A stretch of 64,000 nucleotides of DNA from contig BBZX01000002.1 of assembly GCA_001305055.1 (NCBI GenBank), forward strand, positions 248,001 through 312,000, written 5' to 3'. A model generated the notes under the pieces. The model did no database searches. It was not told the DNA's origin and saw only the letters and a program-made list of their open reading frames with translations. This document shows, one piece after another, positions 21,235 to 32,040 of the stretch (position 1 is the stretch's first letter; every line of letters starts with the position of its first letter). Made by a program: the position numbers and the translations under genes. The stretch comes from Clostridia bacterium UC5.1-1C12 (GTDB taxonomy: Bacteria > Bacillota_I > Bacilli_A > Erysipelotrichales > Erysipelotrichaceae).

Positions 21235-21352
21235 CAGAGGGGTGGAAGTTGAAATTAGTCTTGCATGAAGTTCCAGTTGAATTTACTCTTTCACTATTAT
21301 GTCATAGTTAAATTGACCCATCAGTTGCCTAAACTAGAAAGGAGTGTCTTTT

Positions 21353-22641
21353 ATGGCAACGGTGAATAAACATTTAACTCTGGAAGAATGTAAGATCATT
21401 GAAAGTGATATCGTCATAGGTTCTTCTAAATCTGCTATCGCTGAAGTTCTAGGCAAAGATAAATCTACAATAGGGAAAGAAATCAAAGTACATAGAACCC
21501 GATCCCATAGGTTTTCTTTACCCTTGGAATGTGCCATTTATACCCAATGTCCTTATTCTCGGAATTGTCATGCCGAATGTGTTGCCTATCGGCCTTTTGT
21601 TTGTAAACGCCGTGACCGCTCACCGGGAGCCTGTAATGGCTGCCCTAAGTCCAATCATTGCCGTTATGATAAGTATACCTATAAGGCCTATGATGCCCAC
21701 CAGGAATACCTTTCGACACTTATAGATGCTAGACTTGGTGTTGACCTAACTATCGAGGAAGCTAAAAGAATCGGAGCTATCGTTAAGCCTTTGCTCGATC
21801 AGGGACAATCCCCTTATCAAATCGTTCAGGCTCATCCGGAATTGCTTATCTCTGAAAGAACTCTCTATACTTATATTGAAAATGATATTCTAAGTGTTGT
21901 CGGTATTACCCCTATGGACTTGCGCAGACAGGTGTTACGAAAGCTTCCTAAGAAAAAAGCAAAGATTCAAAAAACGTGAAGATCGAAAGTTTCTCAAGGG
22001 AAGACTCTTCAAAGATTATAAGATATATATCGAAGAAAATGAAACGGCTGGAATCGTTCAAATGGACACTGTCAATAATGATGGAACGAAGGGGCCGTTC
22101 ATTCAGACCTTTAAATTCTTAAAGTATGGGTTCTTATTTGCTGTCTATCATGAAGAAAAGACAGCACGAGCCATGTGTGAAGGAGTTGCGCTTCTGGAAC
22201 AGCTATTAGGAGATGAATTATTTTCAAAAGAAGCAGAAGTAGTCTTGACCGATAGAGGTTCTGAATTTAGTAACGCTGATGGCATGGAATGTCGAACCGA
22301 TGGCACGAGAAGGACCCATATTTATTATTGTGATCCCATGCAATCCGCACAAAAAGGCAGTCTAGAAAATAACCATATCGAACTGAGGTATATCATACCG
22401 AAGAAAACGGATCTAAGAGCATTGGAATTAAAGGAACAAGATGATTTGAATAAAGTACTGTCACACATCAATTCAACGGCAAAAGAAAAGCTCAATGGAA
22501 ATTGCCCATTGAGCTAATGGAATTTCTCCAGCCTGAATTACTGAAGAAATTTGCTGATTTTGGCATACGCCAAATCACAAAAGATAATATTGTATTGAAA
22601 CCTTATCTTTTGGAAAGGTTAGGCAGAAATACAGGCAACTG
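21353..22641 (+). CDS. IS30-family transposase (two frameshifts)
   Basis: DDE transposase of about 428 residues. The N-terminal helix-turn-helix is LTLEECKIIESDIVIGSSKSAIAEVLGKDKSTIGKEI; a cysteine-rich stretch follows (CPYSRNCHAEC ... CNGCPKSNHC), as in many Bacillota IS30 enzymes. The catalytic core reads QMDTVNN (D), VVLTDRGSEF (D) and KGSLENNH (E). Frames change near 21960 and near 22510, where adding one A gives PIELMEFLQPELLKKFADFG up to the stop near 22641. ATG 21353 follows AGAAAGGAG. The breaks look like base errors, so the element may be active. Confidence 0.88.
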
Positions 22642-22874
22642 ATAAGTCGCACAAATCACGTTAAACAAGTGGAAATTAGTCTTTCACACCAATAAACGTC
22701 TAATTTTCGCTGTCTTTTAATGCGGCTTATAATCCCTATCTTTCTGTCTTCATTATACTAGAACGAGTAAAATCCACAAGTGTAAAAGGATGAATATTTC
22801 ATTTTTTTCTTTTTTACTAGCTGATTTCATGTTTTTTTGAAGAACTTATTTCCACTTTTTTTCTGGTCTTCTAA

Positions 22875-22900
22875 AAGTGGAATTTAACTTTTCACTTCAG
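22875..22900 (-). repeat. right terminal inverted repeat of the IS30 element
   Basis: Ends ...AACTTTTCACTTCAG and is the exact 26-bp reverse complement of the left end. Confidence 0.92.
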
Positions 22901-23992
22901 CATTTAAATCACTAAAAAATTCAATGTTTCCTGTAGACTCTTCATGCATTTTATGTATTACAAAAGAGAATTATTTGCTGCGTAGGGATATTCATGTACT
23001 ATCAATTTTCATGTATAGGAAAATAGCAAACATTAATTCATAAGTTTGTTCAATTTATGCCATACAATTATAGCTATATGTTTTTAGTACCGATAGTTTT
23101 AATCATGTGCTAATAGTTACTGACAGTATGATATATATTAGGAGACTTAAAAAATTATAAAACGTATTTTACAAAATTATTAATATTTAAAAGTGTGTGA
23201 ATTCAAAGTAATATTTTGTACAATACTTGAGATTGATTGTTAATATGACGACTTTTCAGTTGGATATAATGGAAGGACTGTGCTTATGAAAAGCTTGAAG
23301 AGCAATTAACACAAATGTCAGAGACTGAAAAAGAAAATGGCTACTATCACAGGTTATGCTACTTTTTGAAAACGCCAAGAAGGAATTTTACTTTCTCAAG
23401 TCGGTATAAAGAAAATTATAAGTATGCCAACTAAAGAAGAAATAAATGCATTTTGTGATAAGGTAAAACTATTTTGAATATGAAACACATTATCATGAAT
23501 ATGATTATATGGGTAATTACATTCAGTTTGGTGCAATGATCCGTTCAATCTAGTCGATTTTTTAAACAGTATTTTTAAAGAATGTCATGATTAAATGTTT
23601 TTAGGCGAATATCATATAGTTTCCAATATTTTGGAAAAGTTTGTGAATTGCAATTTCAATTAGAAGAGGTAGAGGAATCCGAGGATTGTTCGCCTGATGA
23701 ATTTTTAACTTTAAGCATGGCTGAGGAAGACGGTATGGTTAAATCCAGTATTTTTAAAAATAAGGGTATGACAAAGGAAATGTATAATGAAAGGCAATTC
23801 TATTTACTAAAGATATTGCTGATTTGGAAGTAACCTTAAAAACGGATATAGTGAAACTTGTACTCAACTTGAGAAGTATGTATTGTTAAACAATCTTCGC
23901 ATTAAAAAAGAAATATTGTCAGACATTCAAAATAACTGTTTAAATTAGTCTGAAAGATACTTAACAAGCATCACATTCGCCCTTTCCCCCAC
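22901..23992. other. AT-rich stretch with gene fragments
   Basis: About 1.1 kb with no intact gene. Plus-strand fragments suggest a decayed gene between about 23270 and 23930: YEKLEEQLTQMSETEKENG, GILLSQVGIKKIISMPTKEEINAF, LEEVEESEDCSPDEFLTLSMAEEDG and KYVLLNNLRIKKEILSDIQNN, in different frames with stops between. I do not recognise the product. This marks the right end of the island. Confidence 0.4.
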
Positions 23993-24035
23993 GCCTCCAA
24001 TATGCTATGATGTACTCATATCAGGAGGCTTTTTT
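23993..24035 (+). promoter_or_regulatory. hairpin with the Shine-Dalgarno in its 3' arm, followed by T6
   Basis: GCCTCC (23993-23998) can pair with GGAGGC (24024-24029), followed by six T and, two bases later, the sulfatase ATG. The 3' arm is the ribosome site. It has the form of an intrinsic terminator but sits against a start codon, so it could also hide the ribosome site. Confidence 0.5.
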
Positions 24036-24036
24036 C

Positions 24037-25627
24037 ATGAACAAACCTAACATTTTATTTATCACCACCGATCAGCAGCGCTACGACACCATTCACGCTC
24101 ACGGTTATGAATTTATGCATACCCCAAACCTTGACCGATTAGCCCATGAAGCTGCAGCTACACGCATGCCTTTTCACCCAATCCCGTCTGCATCCCCGCC
24201 CGCCACAATATTCTCTGCGGTCTGCCATGCAAGGAACATACCTTTGACGACAACTATTTCGATGACTCCCATCAAATCCCTTACGATCTGCCAACCTTCG
24301 CGCAGATTTTAAGTGATGCCGGCTATGATACGATCGCTGTCGGTAAAATGCACTTCCAGCCATACCGCCGCCATAACGGCTTTCACCGCTTACTCTTAAT
24401 GGATGAAATTCCAAGATTTCGAGAAGATGATGAATATGCCATGTACATGAAAGAAAAATATCCGCACCTGCAAAGCCTGCACGGCGTCCGTCATGCATTA
24501 TACATGCAGCCCCAGCAATCCTTGGTCAAAGACGAAGACCATGGCTCAAGCTGGGTAGCTCAAGAAACCATCAACTACTTAAAAAACAAGAGCAAGGACA
24601 AACCATTCATGCTATGGGCAGGCTTCATTGCACCGCACCCGCCTTTTGACGTGCCGTCCTCTTATGCAAACATGTATAAAGATAAAGCCATCCCAAAACC
24701 ATCCATCAGCAAAACTTCATTATCAACGCTGGCAGAAGAAAACAAGAACATTGCCGATTATCCAAATACCGAAACCTTAATGCGGGCACGTGAATTATAT
24801 TACGCCTCCATCAGCTTCGTAGATAAAAACATCGGTCTGATTCTCGATCAATTAGAAGCCATGGGCGAACTCGACAATACATTGATCCTTTCACCAGTGA
24901 TCATGGTGAATGCTGGGTGATCTTGGCACTTACCAGAATTTCTGCCTTACGATGCATCCAGCCGCATACCAATGATCCTTCGCTATCCTGATAAGGTAAA
25001 ACCCAATACGGTCAGTAATGAATTCGTCGATCTTAACGACATCCTGCCGACCTTCCTTGACGCCGCCAATGTACCATACCCAACAAACCGTGAACTGCCG
25101 GGCGCCTCTTTGCTGAAAAACGATAAAGACCGCAGCACCCAATACATTGAACACCAGCATGGCGCAAGACGTTGGGTCAGTCTGCGAAAAGGAAATTACA
25201 AATATAATTATTACTACGGCGGAGCGCGCGAAGAATTATTCGATTTACTGAACGATCCGCAGGAAACGGAAAATCTGCTAGAAACCAGACAGCATGAATA
25301 TGAAGCCAAGCGCCTAGAATTGAGACAAGATTTAATTGCTCATGAAAAAAATGGGGATTGCCCGGCTGCATAGAAAATGATGATTTTGTTTCTTATCCGG
25401 ACTTCAAGCTTAATTTCTATCGTGAATGCAATCCGCCGTTCTTCCCAGCTCATTTAGCCAAAGACGAGGAGCGTGAACAGCTGTGGTCATTGGAAAAAGA
25501 ACTGCTGAATGCTATCAAAAATGAACCCGTTGTTGACCTTAATAAGCTGGATCTGGACTACTTTGAAGAACGTCATGTACTGAACAAAGACGAGCTTCTA
25601 AAACATTCTGATGATAACCGGCAATAA
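24037..25627 (+). CDS. arylsulfatase-type sulfatase (at least four frameshifts)
   Basis: Type I sulfatase of about 530 residues. The N-terminus KPNILFITTDQQRYDTI gives the first metal aspartates. In the corrected frame GCSYTHAFSPNPVCIPARHNIL contains CxPxR, with the cysteine (codon 24189-24191) as the formylglycine precursor. Later motifs are AVGKMHF, WAGFIAPHPPFD, FTSDHGEMLGD (second metal site, after adding one base near 24905) and YPDKV. Breaks lie near 24155, 24905, 24950 and 25365. No signal peptide is seen, so it is probably cytoplasmic. The maturase is not in the window. It releases sulfate from a sulfated sugar or similar compound; its position suggests it serves the PTS pathway that follows. 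Confidence 0.88.
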
Positions 25628-25656
25628 CCTTTAATGAATAATAATCAATAATCAAA

Positions 25657-25690
25657 AATCTTTGGAGCCATCCTTAGATTTTTTATTTTC
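25657..25690 (+). terminator. probable terminator after the sulfatase
   Basis: AATCT...AGATT with an inner GGA/TCC stem and a 2x2 mismatch between them, followed by a T-rich run (TTTTTATTTT). Confidence 0.45.
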
Positions 25691-25797
25691 AGCAATCAAT
25701 CAAGCGGCATCAAGCTTTGTATTCTTTTTGCATTTACTTGTGCAATTATTAACTTTTTTATCTAACCATTTCCCTGATAATGAAATCAAGGAAAGAG

Positions 25798-25822
25798 TTG
25801 ATTTATTAATAACATAAATCAA
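25798..25822 (+). promoter_or_regulatory. inverted repeat upstream of the alcohol dehydrogenase
   Basis: TTGATTTA (25798-25805) and TAAATCAA (25815-25822), a perfect 8-bp inverted repeat with a 9-bp spacer, directly before the AAAGGAGGG ribosome site. Candidate operator; the regulator is unknown. Confidence 0.45.
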
Positions 25823-25838
25823 TCAAAGGAGGGATCTT

Positions 25839-27012
25839 ATGTTTAAGAATTTTGTCTACGATATCGGCACTAAGTCTACTTCGGACCTGTCACAACAACA
25901 GCCTTAGGGCAGGAAGTCAAGGCCCACGGCCATAAGCTTTTCTTCATCTATCAAGGTGATGTCATCAAGAATTTAGGCATCTATGATTTAGTCATGAACA
26001 CCGGCAGGGAGGCTGGCTTTGACATTGTGGAATTCAGCAAGATTCAGCCTAACCCACGCCATACAGACATTCAGGAGGGCATTGATCTATGCCGTAAGGA
26101 GCAATGCGATGTTATCTTAGTTGCCGGCGGCGGTTCAGCCATTGACAGTGCAAAAGCGATTGCTACCGGAGTCTTGATCGATGCACCGATCTGGGATGTT
26201 GTACTTGATAAATACCCTGTTGAAACAAGCCTGCCGTTGCTGACTATCTCAACAGTATCCGCTACCGGTTCGGAAATGAACATGGGTGCAATCATCTCCA
26301 ATCTAAATACTAAAGACAAACTCGGTCTGCGCAAACCGTCCCAGCGGCCGAAAGCCACCTTTTTAAATCCTGAATACACCTTTACAGTACCGAAGTTTCA
26401 AACTGCCTGCGGCTCAGTCGATATTTTATGTCACACACTGGAAACCTACTTCTCCAGCGATAACTGCATGACTTACTTGATACCTTTATGGAAGGCCTTG
26501 TCCGCACTGTGATTGAATACGCTCCAATTGCCTATGAACAGCCTGATAACTATGAGGCAAGAGCTAATCTAATGTGGGCTGCGCCATGGGCAATTAATGA
26601 TTTCTTACGCTATGATAAAGAAAACAACTGGACGATGCATCCGATCGAGCATGAAGTTTCAGCCTTTTACGATATTACTCATGGCTTAGGGTTGGCTATC
26701 ATCATGCCGCGTTACCTTCGTCATATCATTGACGAAAAGAGTCTGAAACGCTTCAGAAACCTCGGTATCAATGCTTTCGGATTAAGCAGCGAATTGGATG
26801 ATATCACTTTGGCAAATAAAACGATTGAAGCTATTGAAGCCTTCTGCTTTGAAAAACTGCATCTAGAATCGAACTTCACGGCCTTAGGCATTGACAGCAG
26901 TGAATTTGAGATCATGGCCGGTAAGCTCGCCGTCAACAACGGTTACTTTACCAGCGGCTATCGAAAACTGAGCAAGCAAGACATCATCGGCATTCTCAAT
27001 GCATGTCTGTAA
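25839..27012 (+). CDS. iron-containing alcohol dehydrogenase (two frameshifts)
   Basis: Group III (Fe) alcohol dehydrogenase of about 391 residues, closest in style to NADPH-dependent butanol dehydrogenases. Adding one G near 25876 gives DIGTKVYFGPVTTTALGQEV and links ATG 25839 to the main frame. The cofactor site is VILVAGGGSAIDSAKAIA; metal ligands are in SVDILCHTLETYF (D, H) and in HPIEHEVSAFYDITHGLGLAI (H, H). A second break lies near 26485 (MTYL to FMEGLVRTVIEY). The enzyme interconverts an alcohol and an aldehyde or ketone. Its place between a sulfatase and a PTS operon suggests it handles a polyol or short aldehyde from that pathway; the substrate is unknown. Confidence 0.87.
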
Positions 27013-27030
27013 AGTAATAGGAGAAAAATT

Positions 27031-27552
27031 ATGAATGAGTTCAATATATATCATAAACAATTGAATTTTGAAACCCAAGGCAATAAAGCCACCTATTTTG
27101 AGATCCGTCAGGACTGCCGTGACTTTGTGCAGGAAACCGGTATTCAAAACGGCATTCTCATTGTACAATCACCGCATACCACCTGTGCTGTCTTTTTTGA
27201 GGAAATGGTTCATGATCTTGACGCACTGGGAGATGAATATCTCCAGGCAGACTTGAATCGCGGACTCAATAAAATGTTTCCTAAACAGCTGGCTTATGAT
27301 GAAGATTATAAATATCCAGGTCCGCTTCACCGACAATTTTCCAAAGACTGCGGCGGAGCTATGGCAACTCGTCCTTCAAGCCTGTTAAATGGAGACGCAC
27401 ACTGTAAAGCCACCCTCTTAGGATCAGACAAAACCTTTATTATTAAAAATGGTGAGATCATGACCGGTACCTACGGTTATATCTATTTTGTTGACTATGA
27501 TGGCAATCGTTCTCGTAAAAGAAATTGTCATCTATGCGTCATGGGCATATAA
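27031..27552 (+). CDS. YjbQ/UPF0047 family protein, copy 1
   Basis: Small cytoplasmic protein, 173 residues, slightly longer than typical YjbQ proteins (about 135-140). Conserved blocks: IVQSPHTTCAVFFEE, ADLNRGL, NGDAHCKATLLGS and the C-terminal YIYFVDYDGNRSRKRNCHLCV. Members of this family can form thiamine phosphate as a side activity in vitro; the physiological role is unsettled. ATG 27031 is 19 bp after the dehydrogenase and probably cotranscribed. A second copy sits at 33604, at the far end of the PTS operon, and shares the same C-terminal extension ending RKR(K/N)C.LC, so both belong to one subgroup tied to this pathway. Confidence 0.82.
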   Translation: MNEFNIYHKQLNFETQGNKATYFEIRQDCRDFVQETGIQNGILIVQSPHTTCAVFFEEMVHDLDALGDEYLQADLNRGLNKMFPKQLAYDEDYKYPGPLHRQFSKDCGGAMATRPSSLLNGDAHCKATLLGSDKTFIIKNGEIMTGTYGYIYFVDYDGNRSRKRNCHLCVMGI

Positions 27553-27825
27553 ATATAACTCTCACATGTCTGATTTCCGCCCCCATAAGCTTTCAGCACA
27601 ACGAAAGGCTGGAAAACAGTATATTTAAGATTCAGTCAACGCACCCTAATCATGTCATTTTTATGAATAAGCAAAATCAGGAAATATCATTGAATAGGCT
27701 GATCAATTCATTACTTTGTGTTTGATCATTGCAGGCACAGAATATTTGGTATATCTCCTTCTTCTATGAATACAAGTCGCTTATCAGCAAAAACTGACAG
27801 TTAATGTGCGATTGGAGGAATAATT

Positions 27826-29720
27826 ATGTCTATATTTACGTCTAGAGAAAAGAAATTAATTAAATATTTATCCCAAAGGGAATCGTGGGTCTCATCCGGT
27901 GAAATCATATCCGCTTTCGGCATCTCGCTGAGAACCCTGCGCAGTACCGTAAAAAGTATAAACGCTGACAGCAATTATATCCTTTCATCGAATAAAAGGC
28001 TATAAAATCATTAAAAAATATGAAAATTATTGAAGAACTACTGAAAGAGAAGGATCAAAGTGACCCGATGAATGAGGGCAGCCGAGCATTGATCATTTTA
28101 AAAGAATTACTGATTAATAAACAGCCTCTTGATTATTTTGATCTTGCCAATGAATTATATATCAGTGAACAAACACTGCTTTCGGCAATTACCGCGTTAA
28201 AGAAAACCATTGCTCCCTATGAAGTAACGATTATTCGTCGAAAGAGTATGATCGCATTAAAAAGGCAATGAAAAAAATATTCGCCGCTTATTCTGCGATA
28301 TCGTATACAAAGAAGCCGAAAACAGTATTTTAAATTCATTGATTCTCAATGCATTTTTTGTAGATATCGACGTATTTGAAATTAAAAACACAATCTATAA
28401 AATCATCAGCGGGCATCAATTTGAAATCAACGATTTTGCGTTGAACAACATAGTTCTGCACGTCTGCATCATTATTGACCGTAATAAATATGAGGTTCAG
28501 CAAGCTCGTTTCTCTGCTGATTCAATCAGCACAGAAGCAGATTCACCTTATGCTTGCGCGGCTGAAATCATCAAATGGATTGCTGAAGGTTATGAATTTG
28601 AAGTAAGCAGCAGCGACTTTGACAATATTTATGCCTTGCTTCTGATCAGTATGAAAAAATTTGTACTAAGGATGACTTTGCTTATTTGAATGAATTTATT
28701 GACCCATCGATCATTGCCTTTGTGAAAAAATTAATCGTTGAAATCTACAATGAATATTACATCAATCTTGATAATGATGAGTTTATTTCAAACTTCGCAT
28801 TGCATCTGAATAATATTGTCAATCGTAAAATGATCCTGCGCAATCCGTTATTGACCAGTATCAAGGATTCCTATCCGACAATCTATGAAATATCGGTCTT
28901 TATCGCCAAACGAATTCAGGAGAGTTATTCAGGCATCCTCATGAATGATCATCAGATTTCATACATTGCTCTGCATGTGGGAGCACAGATTGAGAAGCAG
29001 ACATTAACTAAAATCAAAACTGTGGTAATCAATCCTGAATATTTGAAATTGAACGCTCTGATCTTATCGAAGCTGGAAACTTATTTTGTAACTGATCTGT
29101 CGATCACAATTGTTTCCGATGAATGTGAATTGGTGAAGCTTGGCAGTAAAAGCATCGATTTGATTCTAACTACGATTCCGCTCAAGGGATATTTTGAATG
29201 TGAAATTGTAGATGTAACGGTCTTTATCTCTCAAAAAGACATCGAGAATATATTTGCGGCCATCAGTGAAATCAAGAAAAACCGCATCATTGAAAACGAT
29301 TATCTGCTTCAGTATTTCGATGGCTCATTCTGTTATTTTGACCATGCAGTCAATGATGAAGAGGTTATCAAAAGACTTTGTGAAACACATAAAGATTTAG
29401 ATGCTGATTTTATGAAGCGAGTCATGATCCGTGAGGAAATGTCGCCGTCTGAATATATGAATATCGCTGTTCTGCATCCGATCCAATGTGATGAAAAAAG
29501 TACATTTATCACTGTCGGCATTTTTAAGAAGCCATATCGATGGCGGAAAAATGATATTAACATCATTTTCCTGCTATCCGTTTCACAAAAAGACAAAAAT
29601 AACTTTCTGAAAATATTAAAACAGCTGATCGAGATGTTTTCATCGACAAAATGGATGGAGCATCACAGTAATATTAATACTTATGATCAATTTATACGTT
29701 TCATTAAAGATAATAAATGA
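27826..29720 (+). CDS. PRD-containing PTS transcriptional regulator (about three frameshifts)
   Basis: BglG/MtlR-type activator of about 630 residues. An N-terminal HTH (REKKLIKYLSQRESWVSSGEIISAFGISLRTLR) begins at ATG 27826, after TTGGAGGAA. A second HTH lies around DYFDLANELYISEQTLLSAITAL, then two PRDs (the second with SVFIAKRIQESYSGILMNDHQISYIALHV), a degenerate EIIB-like domain without its cysteine and a C-terminal EIIA-like domain with IAVLHPI. Breaks lie near 28005, 28270 and 28680. It directly precedes its PTS genes and presumably controls them through phosphorylation by HPr and EIIB. Confidence 0.83.
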
Positions 29721-29788
29721 TGCATAAGATAAAGCTTGTTTAGCAGCATACACATAGTAGAACTAAGATTAAAGATAGGAGAATAACA

Positions 29789-30256
29789 ATGGTACATATC
29801 AGCGAGTTAATTGAGAACGGCAAGGTATATTTTTGTGATTGCAGATGCAGAGATGATTTATATGATTATTTAGCCAAAGATCTGGCAGAGGGCGAATATA
29901 TCGAGGATACCTTCCTTAAGGCATTGAAAGTGAGGGAAACACAGTTTCCTACCGGCATTGTATCGAATTACTACAATATTGCGCTGCCTCATGTTGATGC
30001 TGAGCATGTAAAGAAAAATGCACTGATCGTTGCTGTGTTAGATCATCCGGTGATTTATACACGTATGGATAAGCTGGATGAGAAGATCAAGGTGAGAGTT
30101 GTTTTCATGCTTCTTATTAAGGATGTTAAGGTGCATACCCAAGCCATTTCCAGTTTGGCAAAGCTCTGGTTCAATCAGACGTTCATGAATGCTCTCTTGT
30201 CTGTGAAAAGTAAGGATGAATTAGTGGCTTTGGTTAAACAGGCTGAAGCTGAGTAG
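29789..30256 (+). CDS. PTS EIIA component, galactitol/fructose type
   Basis: Phosphocarrier of 155 residues, family PTS_EIIA_2. The active histidine is H68 in YYNIALPHVD. It transfers phosphate from HPr to EIIB (30326). It is intact, with ATG after AGGAGAATAACA, and is the first of the EIIA-EIIB-EIIC series. Confidence 0.88.
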   Translation: MVHISELIENGKVYFCDCRCRDDLYDYLAKDLAEGEYIEDTFLKALKVRETQFPTGIVSNYYNIALPHVDAEHVKKNALIVAVLDHPVIYTRMDKLDEKIKVRVVFMLLIKDVKVHTQAISSLAKLWFNQTFMNALLSVKSKDELVALVKQAEAE

Positions 30257-30325
30257 TTGTATTCAATGTTACGGCAGTTTTGATTTTTCAGGTTTTGAAA
30301 AATAAAAAAGAAAGGAGGTTCTGCT

Positions 30326-30604
30326 ATGAAAACAGTGATTATAGCCTGCGGCAGCGGTATTGCTACTTCGACGATGATTTCCATGAAGGTAGATGAAATT
30401 TTAAATGATAACAATATTCCACATGACATCGTTCAATGCAGCATTAATGAGATCGAAAGCTATGAAGACCGAGGCGATGTAATCGTCAGTTCAACACAGT
30501 TACAAAATGAGTATTCGATTCCATCAGTCATGGGCATTGGGTTTATTTCCGGCATAGGGGCAGATAAAGCGGAAAATGAACTTTTAGAAATTTTAAAAAA
30601 ATAA
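30326..30604 (+). CDS. PTS EIIB component, galactitol family
   Basis: EIIB of 92 residues. The phosphocysteine is in IIACGSGIATSTMIS near the N-terminus, the loop type of GatB-like proteins. The start follows AAAGAAAGGAGG. Intact; 17 bp from EIIC. Confidence 0.88.
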   Translation: MKTVIIACGSGIATSTMISMKVDEILNDNNIPHDIVQCSINEIESYEDRGDVIVSSTQLQNEYSIPSVMGIGFISGIGADKAENELLEILKK

Positions 30605-30621
30605 AAAGGAGGTAGAGCTTT

Positions 30622-32020
30622 ATGGAATTTCTAAGTACATTCTTCAGTACGATTTCTGGATTAGGTAAGTATTTAATGGTTCCGTTAATGGTTGCTTTGA
30701 TTGGTATAGCTTTTAAATGTAATCCCAATAAAGCAATTAAGGGCGGTATCACCGTAGGTATTGGTCTATTCGGCTTAGACTTAGCGCTTTCAATCGTTTC
30801 TAATTATCTGGGGCCGGTGGCAACCGGACTTGTCGGTAAAGCAAACCTCAATCTGGATGTGATCGATGTCGGCTGGACAGCTCTTTCGGGTATCGCATAT
30901 GGTACGGAGATCGGTGCCTTTATCATACCGCTGATGCTGGCATTTAACTTGATTATGCTGGCAATTGGTGCGACAAAGACGATGGATATTGATATTTGGA
31001 ACTTCTGGCATTATGCATTGACCGGTTCATTGATTTATGTAATCACCAATAATTTATTCTACGGTCTGCTGGCGGCGTTAGCTCATGCGGCTGTCATATT
31101 CCTGATTGCCGACCGTACAGCTAAACGGGTGCAGGAGGTCATCGGTATCCCGGGTATTTCTATTCCGCATGGCGGCTGTTTAGGACAGTGGATCGTCGGT
31201 TTTATTCTTGAGCCAGTCTATAATATGTTCAATAAGGGTAAAGCTGAGAATAAACAAATGGACAAGGAAAAAGCAAAGAAGCTGCAGGATAATGCTATTC
31301 TTAAAGTAATTAAAGATCCAATCTATCTTGCTTCATTTTAGGTACAGTGATTGCCTTCATCGGCGGACAGGATGCGAAAACATCGTTTACTACCGGTATG
31401 GCAATGGCAGCACTATTATATTTAACACCGAGAATGGTAAAAATTTTAATGGAAGGGCTTGTTCCTATTTCACAGGCATGCAGTAAATCATGGCTGAGAA
31501 GAATAAGAGCGGTGAATTATATATCGGTATGGATAATGCAGTCGGTTTGGGTCATACCACCGTAATGCTGATTTCGGTAATTGCCATTCCGGTCTGCGTA
31601 GCATTATGTGCAGTAGTTCCCGGCAATCGAATTATTCCTATCGCTTCTTTGGCAGCCTGCGGTTATAACTGTTCTATGCTGAATGTCGTACATAAGGGGA
31701 AAGTAGGCAGAACGCTGCTGTCGTGTACTATTTTCCTGGCGATTACTTTAGTGATTGCTTCCTTTATGGCACCAAAGATTACCGAGGTTGCTTTATCCAG
31801 CGGTTATACTTGGAGTCAAACTGAATATACGATGATATCTGCAATTTCGGGCACACTGTGGTCAACCTTCCCGCTGTTCTTATTATTCAATATCAATGGT
31901 TATGTGGGTGCAGGCTGTTGTCTGGCAATCATTATTGCATGTGTGATTCTTCAAAAAATCTATTTTAAGAAGAAAATGCAGGAAGCATCAGCAGAAGCTG
32001 AAAAGCAGCTTCAGAAATAA
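30622..32020 (+). CDS. PTS EIIC component, galactitol family (two frameshifts)
   Basis: Membrane permease of about 465 residues, GatC-like. Typical blocks: VGIGLFGLDLALSIVSNYLGPVATGLV, DVGWTALSGIAYGTEIGAFIIP and GIPGISIPHGGCLGQW. Frames change just after DPIYLASF (about 31340) and near 31490, after ISQACSK; the third segment runs GELYIGMDNAVGLGHTTVMLISVIAIPV to the stop at 32020. It forms the channel that imports and phosphorylates the sugar or polyol, with EIIA and EIIB upstream. The GatABC family handles galactitol, sorbose-like and other polyols, so the substrate cannot be read from sequence alone. Confidence 0.87.
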
Positions 32021-32040
32021 TGAAATGAGAGGGAAATACG

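Larger units (their letters stand above)
21209..22900 (+). mobile_element. IS30-type insertion sequence
   Basis: A 1,692-bp element bounded by perfect 26-bp inverted repeats (21209-21234 and 22875-22900) and encoding one transposase. Size and repeat length fit IS30. The three bases outside the ends are TAT on the left and CAT on the right, so no exact target duplication is apparent. Confidence 0.9.

Noticed and set aside
24139..24498. Minus-strand 119-codon frame within the sulfatase
   Set aside because: Antisense to the formylglycine region of a clear sulfatase; no independent support.
27553..27825. 27525-27725 short frame and a weak hairpin before the PRD regulator
   Set aside because: The frame overlaps the end of yjbQ copy 1 and lacks a ribosome site; the hairpin needs a bulge and has no T tract. 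The 270-bp gap is taken as the regulator's upstream region.
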